Shown here: piece by piece, positions 35,353 to 43,068 of the stretch
Position numbering within the stretch: the stretch's first letter is position 1
Layout of the letters: each line of letters begins with the position of its first letter
Source of the DNA: Sphingobacterium siyangense
GTDB taxonomy: Bacteria; Bacteroidota; Bacteroidia; Sphingobacteriales; Sphingobacteriaceae
Assembly (NCBI RefSeq): GCF_007830445.1
Contig: NZ_VLKR01000001.1
Coordinates: 372,001 to 436,000 of the forward strand
Direction of reading: 5' to 3'
Length of the DNA stretch: 64,000 bases
Program-made: the position numbers and the translations under genes
The notes under the pieces: model-generated
What the model was told of the DNA's origin: nothing
Seen by the model: only the letters and a program-made list of their open reading frames with translations
Databases searched by the model: none

Positions 35353-35554
35353 TGTAGTCCAATTCAGACTACAACTTTTTTTTAATTAACTGATTTATAA
35401 AGGATAAAAAAAATGAAATTATCTAGCTAAATAGAATTTGTCATGAAATGAATAGCGATTAAGGTGTAGTTTTTAATAATATTTATTAGATTATTTTTTG
35501 TAAGGTAAAATAGTTACATTTGATTATTGGAACTGTAGTCTGAATTGGACTTCT
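35353..35554. other. Putative invertible promoter element flanked by recombination sites
   Basis: Left site 35353-35373: arm TGTAGTC, core CAATTCA, arm GACTACA. Right site 35534-35554: arm TGTAGTC, core TGAATTG, arm GACTTCT. The right site is the reverse complement of the left at 19 of 21 positions, 18 of them contiguous, with identical 7-bp cores in opposite orientation. 160 bp lie between. The arm-core-arm layout is that of a tyrosine-recombinase crossover site, and a complete tyrosine recombinase gene starts 46 bp to the right. Inversion itself is not shown by the sequence. Confidence 0.65.
35515..35522 (+). promoter_or_regulatory. -7 element inside the invertible segment
   Basis: TACATTTG matches TAnnTTTG exactly and points at the recombinase gene. 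TTTG (35497-35500) is only 14 bp upstream, shorter than the usual 17-21, so the -33 part is weak. No CAAAnnTA, i.e. no leftward consensus -7, exists between 35306 and 35533. Inversion would move this element to about 35385-35392 facing the peptide gene. Confidence 0.5.
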
Positions 35555-35600
35555 CTGGAAAACTTATATATTTATTTTCAGAAAATTAGATTCAAGTCCA

Positions 35601-36842
35601 ATGATAAATTTCAAATTTACGCTGCTATATTCCTCCCCTTTTTCAACAATATCCCTCACGATCCTTGATGATTCTCAGACGGAACATGTGATCAATACTC
35701 CCCTTAAAATTTGCCCGGATTTATGGGATTTAAAAAAACAGCGACCCCACAATATTTACCTCAAAAAAAATAAAAATTTAAATGCCAAGCTCGATAGGCT
35801 AAAAATCGGAATCGCCGAATACCTGGCCAATGTCACGGCAAAAAACAGCAAAATTTCGCCTATCAAACTCCGCAAGATAATAAAAGAAAATTGTGATGGC
35901 ACAAAGACTTGTCGCCCCGCCAACAGCCTTCTAGATTATGTGGAAGCCTATATCCGGAGCCGTGCCCACCTTATTTCTGAACCGACTTCCAAGCGTTACC
36001 GGGTATTCCTCCATTTGCTTGAGCGATTTGAAGGCCATCGCAAAAGACACCTTTTGCTGCACGAAGTCAATGCATCCTTTGTCAAAGAGTTCCTTGAATT
36101 TGGCGAGCTGGAAGAATACAATAAAAGTACGATCGGCCGCACCATACATTTTGTCCGGACGGTGCTTAATTTTTTGGAAAAAAGAGGGGTCAGAACCTAC
36201 GTATATGAACTTGAACTTCCCAAGGAAAAAAAAGTCAATCTTTTTGTCACCCTCAGTGAGGATGAACTGGTAAAACTCAAGGAAACGGATGTCCCGCCAA
36301 ACCTACAGGCAGCCCGGGACTGGCTGATCATCAGCTGCTACACCGGCCAGCGCATTTCAGATTTCATGAATTTTGATATCCAGAACCTCGAGATAATCAA
36401 GGGAAAACCCTGTATCTCATTTGTCCAGCAGAAAACGCAAAAAGAAATTCTGCTGCCTTTACATCCGGTACCATTGACCATATTGTCGGGCAATTTAAAC
36501 GTATTTCCAGAGAAACTTACTGCGCAAAAGTATAATCTGCAGATCAAGGAAGTCGCGGAACTTGCCGGTATCAATAGCCTGGTCAAAGTCCGCAAAAGAA
36601 AGGGCTTCCGGGCGGTAGAAATGTTTGTCCAAAAATGGGAAGCGATCACGAGCCACATCGGAAGAAGAAGCTTTGCCTCAAATTTTTACGGTAAAATCCC
36701 TACTCCGCTACTGATGGAAGCTACAGGTCACAGTACCGAGCAGATGTTCCATCGCTACATCAGTACCATTGATACCGAGCGGACAAGAACGTTGGGACAG
36801 TACCTGGAAGATGCTTATAACGATAAATTCAGGGTAGCTTAA
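35601..36842 (+). CDS. Tyrosine recombinase/site-specific integrase (Bacteroidota type)
   Basis: Cuts and rejoins DNA at paired short sites. 413 residues. Arm-binding N-terminus (about 1-80), SAM-like core-binding domain (about 105-200), catalytic domain (about 215-405). All catalytic residues are visible: Arg251 (YTGQRISDF), Lys278 (VQQKTQKEI), His352 and Arg355 (SHIGRRSFA), His377 (ATGHSTEQM) and Tyr386 (FHRYIST). No other phage or transposon gene is nearby, which favours a local invertase over a prophage integrase. Its ATG lies 46 bp from the right-hand candidate crossover site, with a candidate promoter inside the segment. Confidence 0.92.
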   Translation: MINFKFTLLYSSPFSTISLTILDDSQTEHVINTPLKICPDLWDLKKQRPHNIYLKKNKNLNAKLDRLKIGIAEYLANVTAKNSKISPIKLRKIIKENCDGTKTCRPANSLLDYVEAYIRSRAHLISEPTSKRYRVFLHLLERFEGHRKRHLLLHEVNASFVKEFLEFGELEEYNKSTIGRTIHFVRTVLNFLEKRGVRTYVYELELPKEKKVNLFVTLSEDELVKLKETDVPPNLQAARDWLIISCYTGQRISDFMNFDIQNLEIIKGKPCISFVQQKTQKEILLPLHPVPLTILSGNLNVFPEKLTAQKYNLQIKEVAELAGINSLVKVRKRKGFRAVEMFVQKWEAITSHIGRRSFASNFYGKIPTPLLMEATGHSTEQMFHRYISTIDTERTRTLGQYLEDAYNDKFRVA

Positions 36843-36854
36843 TTAGCGATTAGA

Positions 36855-36884
36855 TCCGTAATTCAGTTACAAGTTTCCGTAATT
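36855..36884. promoter_or_regulatory. Direct repeat of AraC type before the aldo/keto reductase
   Basis: TCCGTAATT at 36855-36863 and 36876-36884, a 21-bp period (two helical turns). This ends 29 bp upstream of the -7 element, where an AraC-type activator would contact polymerase. Confidence 0.5.
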
Positions 36885-36913
36885 GGGGTAAACATGCTGC
36901 AGGCTCTGCTTTG

Positions 36914-36921
36914 TAATTTTG
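36914..36921 (+). promoter_or_regulatory. -7 element of the aldo/keto reductase promoter
   Basis: TAATTTTG fits TAnnTTTG, 21 bp before ATG 36943. No good -33 is seen, as expected for an activator-dependent promoter. Confidence 0.5.
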
Positions 36922-36942
36922 GGTAACAAAAATAAGAAGCAG

Positions 36943-37938
36943 ATGAAAACAAGAAAATTAGGCACGCAGGGACTTGAAATTCCAATGATCGGCTTAGGCT
37001 GTATGGGGATGAGCAGTTTTGCGTCCACTGGCGATATCTACGGCAAGGCCGACGAAAAAGAATCCATAGCTACCATCCACCGGTCCTTAGAACTGGGGGG
37101 CAACTTTTTGGATACGGCCGATCTGTATGGACCCTTTGAAAACGAAAGGTTGATCTCCAGGGCCATACGGGGCAAGCGCAACGACTATATCCTCGCCAGC
37201 AAGTTCGGCTTTGAGATTGATGATAAGGACCAGGTGACCTGGCGCATAAACGGTCGGCCAGATTATATCCGAAAGTCTATCGAGCGCTCGCTGAAAAACC
37301 TCGATACCGATGTGATTGACCTCTATTATATGCACCGCCCCGACCCCAATGTACCCATTGAGGAAACCGTAGGTGCCATGGGCGAGCTGGTCACAGCGGG
37401 CAAGGTCAGGTACCTAGGCATTTCGGAAGTCAGTGCCGAGCAGATCCGCAAGGCACATGCGACCTTCCCGATCACGGCTGTGCAGAATGAAATTTCCCTG
37501 TTCGGACGCGAAGTAGAGACCAATGGCGTATACGATCTGACACGGGAGCTGGGTATAGGCCTGGTCGCCTACTCCCCTTTGGGCCGTGGATTTATCACGG
37601 GTGAGATCAAGTCGCCGGACGATATCCCCGAAGATGATTTCCGCAGGCTTATCCCGAGGTTTCAGGGCGAGCAGTTTTATAAAAACCTCGATCTGGTGCG
37701 TGAACTCGAACAGATTGGAAAAGAAAAAGACGTTACCTCGTCGCAGCTGGCCCTTGCCTGGCTGATCCAAAAAGGAATCGTGCCGATACCGGGGACAAAA
37801 AGAGTGCGCTATGTGGAGCAGAATATCGCCGCAACAGACATCCTATTGACCGCCGAAGAGCTGCAACGCATTGAGGCTATTCTGCCGATCGGACTGGATA
37901 CCGGATCCCGCGATGTAAGTATTCCGCTGCAATCTTAA
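36943..37938 (+). CDS. Aldo/keto reductase
   Basis: NADPH-dependent (beta/alpha)8-barrel oxidoreductase, 331 residues from ATG 36943 (MKTRKLGTQGLEIPMIGLGC); an upstream TTG would overlap the promoter. Catalytic tetrad: Asp and Tyr in FLDTADLYG, Lys in ILASKFGF, His in YYMHRPDPN. Cofactor loop IPGTKRVRYVEQN near the C-terminus. It is of the AKR11/AKR13-like group. Substrate unknown. An AraC regulator gene follows after a terminator and AraC-type direct repeats precede it. Confidence 0.93.
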   Translation: MKTRKLGTQGLEIPMIGLGCMGMSSFASTGDIYGKADEKESIATIHRSLELGGNFLDTADLYGPFENERLISRAIRGKRNDYILASKFGFEIDDKDQVTWRINGRPDYIRKSIERSLKNLDTDVIDLYYMHRPDPNVPIEETVGAMGELVTAGKVRYLGISEVSAEQIRKAHATFPITAVQNEISLFGREVETNGVYDLTRELGIGLVAYSPLGRGFITGEIKSPDDIPEDDFRRLIPRFQGEQFYKNLDLVRELEQIGKEKDVTSSQLALAWLIQKGIVPIPGTKRVRYVEQNIAATDILLTAEELQRIEAILPIGLDTGSRDVSIPLQS

Positions 37939-37945
37939 AAAATAT

Positions 37946-37980
37946 AAATGCCATGCGAGCAAAAACCGCATGGCATTTTA
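37946..37980 (+). terminator. Terminator after the aldo/keto reductase
   Basis: 12-bp stem AAATGCCATGCG (37946-37957)/CGCATGGCATTT (37967-37978), followed by TTA with few T. Confidence 0.75.
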
Positions 37981-38016
37981 CTTAAATTAGGCTATTATTT
38001 AACAGGCAAAAAGAGC

Positions 38017-38940
38017 ATGTCAAAGAAAGAACCCGTACTGATCAGGATCAATAGTATCGCTGACTATCATGAAGCGCTGCAGTTGCCCAAACCGCAGCAT
38101 CCGCTTTTTAGCATCACCGATTTCTCCAAAAACAAGCATATACATCCAACGGTCGAGACCACCTTTCAGCTCAACCTGTACTGCATTTCCATCAAAGAAG
38201 ATGCGCAATGCGTATTGGGTTATGGCCCACATCAGTACGACTTCCGGGAAGGCCTGATGACCTTTTTTAAACCCGGGCAGACGATCAGTGTTGATCCCGA
38301 TACTGCCCATGCCGAAGTAGGTTATTCCCTTGTTTTCCATCCCGATTTTATCCGCACCTATGACCTGGCAAACAAAATCGGCAGCTACAGTTTTTTCGAT
38401 TACGAAGTCAACGAAGCACTTTTTCTGTCCGACCGGGAAAAAGAGCAGATCCGAAACATCGGAAAAGGGATCTTAAGCGAATATGACAGTCCGATCGACA
38501 GCTATAGCCAGGATGCCATTGTCAGTTTCATCGAACTGCTGCTGGTGTATTCGCAGCGGTTTTATAACCGGCAGTTTATTACGCGTAAGGTACACAATGT
38601 ACCCTTGGTGAGCCGGTTTGAACAATTGCTAGATCAGTATTTTGAAACCGAAACCGAACGCAAGGGTTTACCGCAGGTGGGCTACTTTGCTGAGCGGCTG
38701 AATATGTCGAAAAACTATTTAAGCGATTTATTACGGTTGCAGACCGGTGAAAGTGCGCAGAACCATATCCAGCATAAACTCATTGAAAAAGCGAAAGATC
38801 TGCTGTCCAGATCGCAACTTTCTGTTGCCGAAATTGCCTATCAGCTGGGCTTTGAACAGCCACAGTCACTCAATCGTTTATTCAAAAAGAAAACGGAGCT
38901 CTCACCGCTGGAGTTTAGACGGAAGATGGCCTCAAGCTAA
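38017..38940 (+). CDS. AraC family transcriptional regulator
   Basis: 307 residues from ATG 38017 (MSKKEPVLIRINSIADYHEA); the longer frame from 37948 would start inside the preceding terminator. N-terminal sensing domain (LPKPQHPLFSITDF; FREGLMTFFKPGQ) and C-terminal HTH pair (FAERLNMSKNYLSDLLRLQT; SQLSVAEIAYQLGFEQPQSL). A paralogue of the regulators at 29755 and 40412, and likely the activator of the upstream aldo/keto reductase gene. Confidence 0.9.
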   Translation: MSKKEPVLIRINSIADYHEALQLPKPQHPLFSITDFSKNKHIHPTVETTFQLNLYCISIKEDAQCVLGYGPHQYDFREGLMTFFKPGQTISVDPDTAHAEVGYSLVFHPDFIRTYDLANKIGSYSFFDYEVNEALFLSDREKEQIRNIGKGILSEYDSPIDSYSQDAIVSFIELLLVYSQRFYNRQFITRKVHNVPLVSRFEQLLDQYFETETERKGLPQVGYFAERLNMSKNYLSDLLRLQTGESAQNHIQHKLIEKAKDLLSRSQLSVAEIAYQLGFEQPQSLNRLFKKKTELSPLEFRRKMASS

Positions 38941-39003
38941 GATAACATCCTTAAAATTTGCTGTATATTGAGCTGCGGGCCACCATACAGCAGAATTTTT
39001 ACC

Positions 39004-39264
39004 TTAAAGGCGATATCGAAGCGATAAATTGCGCCAGATTTCTGTCGCAAAATGCTGATCTGAATGCCTATTTTCAAAAAACCAGTGGTCGCCTTTTTTT
39101 ACGATTTTTTGATCAATTCCATCAAGCGAAATTGGCAATTCCGTATCGAGCTTTGATAAAGACTTTTTCAACAACACCAGTTGATAATCCTGTCCTTTGT
39201 AAGTTAAACGGAACACCTGTGAACGATGTGGTTCCCCGCTTATCCCGTCAATTGTGCCTTGCAT
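39004..39264 (-). CDS. Small protein of unknown function
   Basis: 86 residues from ATG 39264 (MQGTIDGISGEPHRSQVFRL). Soluble, mixed alpha/beta, ending ATEIWRNLSLRYRL. No family recognised. An overlapping frame on the other strand has less protein-like composition. It is convergent with the AraC gene 38017-38940. Confidence 0.55.
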   Translation of the reverse strand: MQGTIDGISGEPHRSQVFRLTYKGQDYQLVLLKKSLSKLDTELPISLDGIDQKIVKKGDHWFFENRHSDQHFATEIWRNLSLRYRL

Positions 39265-39404
39265 AAATATAGATCTTCTAAAATTTTTAAAATACAGCAA
39301 TTACGCCAATACGAATACGCCAAAAAGTATAAAATCGAGCAAAAATCAGCTTAACGTTGCCTTATTTTTATAACGAATATCAACAAATAATCGTGCCAAA
39401 GTCG

Positions 39405-39436
39405 ATGATTTTTCCCCTCTATTGGGAATGATTTTT
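39405..39436. promoter_or_regulatory. Direct repeat upstream of SDR gene 39544
   Basis: ATGATTTTT at 39405-39413 and 39428-39436 (23-bp period). The spacing is like other AraC-type direct repeats in this window, but the motif is AT-rich, so chance is possible. Confidence 0.3.
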
Positions 39437-39543
39437 TTCACATATTTTGATTTCGTCATTTTGGCTACAATCAAGCTCAATTTGGCAACAGGTACCCGAT
39501 GCCTTCTTTAGACATTTGTGGTATGGAATCAAACAATAACAGC

Positions 39544-40347
39544 ATGCAAAAGACAATTTTCATTACAGGAGCTTCTTCCGGTTTGGGAAAAGCAACTGCC
39601 AAATTATTTCAACAGGCGGGTTGGAATGTGATCGCAACCATGCGAAATCCTGAAAATGAAACCGAACTTGCCGGGATCGAAAACATCAGGCTATTAAAAT
39701 TGGATGTTACCGATCCGGCCCAGATCAAAGAAACTGTAGCAAAAGCGATCGCTATAAGTAACATTGATGTCGTTTTCAATAATGCAGGTTATGGGTTAAT
39801 GGGTGCCTTTGAAACATTGAGCGACGAAAAAATACTTCGCCAAATCGACACGAATCTATTGGGCGTACTGCGCGTTACACAAGCCTTTATTCCCCATTTT
39901 AGAGCACAGAAAAGCGGTTTATTTATTTCGACCACATCAATTGGTGGATTTATGGGGTTCCCGTTACATTCGATGTATCATGCCACAAAATTCGCCCTGG
40001 AGGGTTGGAGCGAAAGCATGTCCTTTGAATTGAAAAAATTTGGAATAGCCATCAAAACAGTTGCTCCGGGAGGAATAGCGACAGATTTTGCAGGTCGTTC
40101 TTTGGATCTAAACCGAACTTCCGACTATCAGGACATCGAAGACAAACTGTTCGAACAAATGGGTCTGATGATGCAAAATGCATCCACTGCCGAGCAAATT
40201 GCCCAAGTGGTGTATGAAGCCGCCACGGACAATAAAGATCAGGTACGTTATCTGGCAGGCGAAGATGCACACGCACTCTATGAAAGACGATTACAAATCG
40301 GAAAAGAAGCGTTCAGACAGGAAATTGCAAAACAATTTGAGGCCTAA
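39544..40347 (+). CDS. Short-chain dehydrogenase/reductase
   Basis: 267 residues from ATG 39544 (MQKTIFITGASSGLGKATAK); two earlier in-frame ATGs (39499, 39523) add residues without homology. TGASSGLG cofactor loop, MRNPENET after strand 2, NNAGYG, and catalytic YHATK with the upstream Ser in STTSIGG. Resembles the retinol-dehydrogenase-like classical SDRs. Substrate unknown. Followed by a terminator and an AraC regulator gene on the same strand. Confidence 0.92.
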   Translation: MQKTIFITGASSGLGKATAKLFQQAGWNVIATMRNPENETELAGIENIRLLKLDVTDPAQIKETVAKAIAISNIDVVFNNAGYGLMGAFETLSDEKILRQIDTNLLGVLRVTQAFIPHFRAQKSGLFISTTSIGGFMGFPLHSMYHATKFALEGWSESMSFELKKFGIAIKTVAPGGIATDFAGRSLDLNRTSDYQDIEDKLFEQMGLMMQNASTAEQIAQVVYEAATDNKDQVRYLAGEDAHALYERRLQIGKEAFRQEIAKQFEA

Positions 40348-40359
40348 TTTTTAAATCAG

Positions 40360-40387
40360 CAACTGCCTTGCGAGGCAGTTGTTTTTT
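40360..40387 (+). terminator. Terminator after the SDR, overlapping the next promoter
   Basis: Stem CAACTGCC with GGCAGTTG, loop TTGCGA, followed by TTTTTT. The loop holds the TTG used as -33 element of the downstream AraC promoter. Confidence 0.8.
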
Positions 40388-40396
40388 GTAAATTTG
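40368..40396 (+). promoter_or_regulatory. Promoter of AraC gene 40412
   Basis: TTG (40368-40370), an 18-bp spacer and TAAATTTG (40389-40396) match both consensus elements. The gene's ATG is 15 bp further on. Confidence 0.65.
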
Positions 40397-40411
40397 TATA
40401 ACAAAAACAGG

Positions 40412-41323
40412 ATGCATAGTATCAATTCCATATCCGAATTTCATCGGCAATTGTCCTTGCCGGCCCCATTACACCCGCTCGTCAGTGTAATTGATGTAGC
40501 TGGAATAAAACCCGATGAAAGCGACATCTGGGAGCAGTTCTACGTGAATTTCTACAGTATTTCGCTGAAAAAAGATGTTACTGCAAAAATAAAGTACGGC
40601 CAACAATATTACGATTTCGACAAAGGAACAATGAATTTTATTGCGCCCAAGCAGATTCAATCGTTGACGATGGCCGAAATCAGAAAGATGAAGGTCGAAT
40701 GCGGAAAAGGTTACATGCTCCTATTCCACCCTGATTTTTTGTATACCCATCCCCTAGCCACCAAAATAAAAAACTACAATTTCTTTTCGTATGCGCTTAA
40801 CGAAGCATTACATCTCTCCGAACGGGAAGAAAAAGACATTATAGAAATTTTTCTTAAAATCGAACAAGAATATCAGCATATCGACAAGCATACCCAAGAC
40901 ATTATTTTGTCCCAAATTGATATGCTCTTGCAATACAGCAACCGTTTCTATGAGCGTCAATTCATTACTCGGAAAGCGGTTAACCATGCGCTGCTGACCC
41001 AATTGGAAAAATTGCTGGACGATTATTTCGACAGCGAAGAAACCTTAAAACAAGGGCTTCCAACCGTAGAGTATTTAGCCGAAAGCCTCCATGTATCAGC
41101 ACGTTATTTAAGCGATTTACTACGTTCCGTTACCGGTAAAAACACACAGCAGCATATTCACGACAAGTTAATTGAAGAAGCCAAGGAACAACTTACGGCG
41201 ACAAGCCTTTCCGTGGCCGAAATTGCCTATAAGCTCGGTTTTGAACATCCGCAATCGTTCAACAAACTGTTTAAGAAAAAAACCAATGTTTCACCTTTAG
41301 CGTTCAGGCAATCGTTTAACTGA
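40412..41323 (+). CDS. AraC family transcriptional regulator
   Basis: 303 residues from ATG 40412 (MHSINSISEFHRQLSLPAPL), chosen because the promoter lies just upstream and the longer frame would run through it. N-terminal sensing domain (QYYDFDKGTMNFIAPKQ) and C-terminal HTH pair (LAESLHVSARYLSDLLRSVT; TSLSVAEIAYKLGFEHPQSF). Third member of the paralogue set with 29755 and 38017; likely linked to the preceding SDR gene. Confidence 0.9.
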   Translation: MHSINSISEFHRQLSLPAPLHPLVSVIDVAGIKPDESDIWEQFYVNFYSISLKKDVTAKIKYGQQYYDFDKGTMNFIAPKQIQSLTMAEIRKMKVECGKGYMLLFHPDFLYTHPLATKIKNYNFFSYALNEALHLSEREEKDIIEIFLKIEQEYQHIDKHTQDIILSQIDMLLQYSNRFYERQFITRKAVNHALLTQLEKLLDDYFDSEETLKQGLPTVEYLAESLHVSARYLSDLLRSVTGKNTQQHIHDKLIEEAKEQLTATSLSVAEIAYKLGFEHPQSFNKLFKKKTNVSPLAFRQSFN

Positions 41324-41633
41324 CAAAACAGTGTAAAATAAATTTTAGTGCGAGTTGTGTGTTACATTTAAAGAAACCTGCGCTCCGGCAAATTGATATG
41401 GAATAGTTGATTAACGCGCAGGATACCTCGGCGCGGAATAAATACCGGAGGCTTCAAAAATTCAAAAGGTGTATCTTCCGGTCCATGGGAAATCAAGGAT
41501 GGCAGAATGACCTTTAACAATCTTTAACTTTACTACCGCGATCTTTCAAATTTTATAGCGTATATTTACATTGTTCTATCGCTCAAGATCGAACGTAATA
41601 AATATTAAGCATATCTCTCGAGTAAAAATCCAA
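41324..41633. other. Gene-free stretch with a possible coding remnant
   Basis: No full gene. On the minus strand 41458-41411 reads ASGIYSAPRYPAR then stop, close to the last residues of the exported protein at 31669 (YPAPTYPARN), preceded by a stop: perhaps a decayed paralogue end. TATATTTA (41561-41568) is a near-consensus -7 for the desaturase gene. Confidence 0.35.
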
Positions 41634-42695
41634 ATGTCCCAGTCTGTAAAATTCAGCAATGTAAATACATTGTTCTCTAAAACGTTAAAACAAAAAATTA
41701 ATAACTATTTTCAAAATTCACTTCAGCCAAAAACCGGGAATCGTAAGATCTATCTGAAAGCCGCTATTCTCCTGATCAGCTTTGCGGTATTGTATCTCCT
41801 TCTGGTATTTGCACCTTTGCATTGGAGTATTGCAATAGCATTATGTGTCATTTTCGGAGCTAACCTCGCTGCGATTGGTTTTAACATTATGCACGATGCT
41901 GGGCACAATTCTTTTTCGGACAATAAAAACCTGAACACTGTGCTCTCCTACTCGCTCAATCTACTGGGCGGCAATATCTACTTTTGGAAGCTCAAACATA
42001 ATATTGCACACCACACCTATACAAATATCGATGGCGAAGATCACGATATCGAAGTAAAGTTTATGCGTATACACCACGACCAGAAACTTCGGAAACACCA
42101 TCGCTATCAGCGTTTTTATTTTCCGTTGCTCTATGGAATCTCCTATTTAGCGTGGATCTTTTATCAGGATTATGAGAAATATTTCCGTGGGCGCATGGGA
42201 CATAAAACGGAGCAATTTCATTTTCCGGTCAAAGAGCGTATTATTTTTTGGGTCAGTAAGCTAATTCACTTCAGCTTATTTGTCATTGTTCCGATCATTT
42301 TCGTCGGGTGGCTGCCCACACTTATCGGTTTGCTGATTTCTGGTACTGTATGTGGTATGAGTCTGGCCACAGTATTCCAGCTGGCCCATGTGGTGGAAGA
42401 AACCGAATTCAAAACCATTGACCAGTCAAAGGTCGAAGAAGAATGGATGATTCATCAGATTCAGTCCACCGCAAATTTTGCTACGGGCAGCAAGGTACTT
42501 ACCTGGTTGCTTGGCGGTCTCAATTTTCAGGTTGAACATCACCTTTTTCCAAAGATCAGCCATGTTCATTATCCTGCGCTCAATAGGATTGTGAAGCAGA
42601 CCTGCAAGGAATATAAAATACAATACAACGAGTTTCGGAGCTTCTGGACAGCATTTAGATCGCATTTAAAAGTGCTGGAGGCCTTGTCAAAATAA
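41634..42695 (+). CDS. Membrane fatty acid desaturase (acyl-lipid/acyl-CoA, front-end-like)
   Basis: Di-iron membrane desaturase introducing a double bond in a fatty acyl chain. 353 residues from ATG 41634 (MSQSVKFSNVNTLFSKTLKQ). The three histidine boxes are HDAGH (87-91), HNIAHH (122-127) and QVEHH (about 305). The Q in the third box is a feature of front-end (delta-5/6-type) desaturases. Four membrane segments (about 42-85 and 205-255). Monocistronic. No fused cytochrome b5 domain. Confidence 0.92.
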   Translation: MSQSVKFSNVNTLFSKTLKQKINNYFQNSLQPKTGNRKIYLKAAILLISFAVLYLLLVFAPLHWSIAIALCVIFGANLAAIGFNIMHDAGHNSFSDNKNLNTVLSYSLNLLGGNIYFWKLKHNIAHHTYTNIDGEDHDIEVKFMRIHHDQKLRKHHRYQRFYFPLLYGISYLAWIFYQDYEKYFRGRMGHKTEQFHFPVKERIIFWVSKLIHFSLFVIVPIIFVGWLPTLIGLLISGTVCGMSLATVFQLAHVVEETEFKTIDQSKVEEEWMIHQIQSTANFATGSKVLTWLLGGLNFQVEHHLFPKISHVHYPALNRIVKQTCKEYKIQYNEFRSFWTAFRSHLKVLEALSK

Positions 42696-42782
42696 CCTAG
42701 TTATTAGCAAGTCGCTTCATTTCCTTTGTCCCTTCCCTATGGCCTTTATGTGCCATAGAAGTTGGTAGCTTTCAGCAAAAAA

Positions 42783-42894
42783 GAAAAGACCAGAAATCGC
42801 TAAGAAGCCCGGTCTTTTCTAACTATTTATCCATCAAATGGGTTATTATAAGGATAAGATTGAGCTGAACATCGTTTGAAACAAATTCAATTTT
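42783..42894. repeat. Dispersed ~110-bp repeat, copy B
   Basis: Second copy of the element at 33198-33311, including the hairpin GAAAAGACC (42783-42791)/GGTCTTTTC (42811-42819). In copy A this is a gene 3' end with terminator; here no full gene accompanies it. The 373-bp gap 42696-43068 holds only this and the Hsp20 promoter region. Confidence 0.8.
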
Positions 42895-43011
42895 CGGTTT
42901 GTTGTAGGTAGATCTTATCATTTCTGTCAATTTATCAGGTAAAATTTGACAGTTTTGCTGCAAAAATTTCAGTTTTTTAAGCTCGGCACCTTTTTTGTGA
43001 GATTTTTAATA

Positions 43012-43025
43012 CAGTCGGCCGACTG
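43012..43025. promoter_or_regulatory. Perfect 14-bp palindrome upstream of Hsp20
   Basis: CAGTCGGCCGACTG, GC-rich in an AT-rich region, immediately before a -7-like TAGATTTA (43027-43034). A candidate operator; it is not the CIRCE sequence. Confidence 0.5.
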
Positions 43026-43054
43026 ATAGATTTAAATTATTGTTATACTTCATT

Positions 43055-43063
43055 AAAAGGAGG
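43055..43063 (+). promoter_or_regulatory. Strong Shine-Dalgarno sequence of Hsp20
   Basis: AAAAGGAGG six bases before ATG 43069. Such full Shine-Dalgarno sequences are rare in Bacteroidota, implying high translation or a transferred gene. Confidence 0.7.
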
Positions 43064-43068
43064 TTACT

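Noticed and set aside
35353-35373. Left 21-bp site as an ordinary operator or terminator
   Set aside because: The same asymmetric 7-bp core recurs inverted at the right site with 18 contiguous matching bases, which an operator or hairpin alone would not require.
35601-36842. Prophage or integrative element integrase
   Set aside because: No phage, conjugation or transposase gene and no nearby tRNA; the paired inverted sites beside it favour a local inversion system. Not fully excluded.
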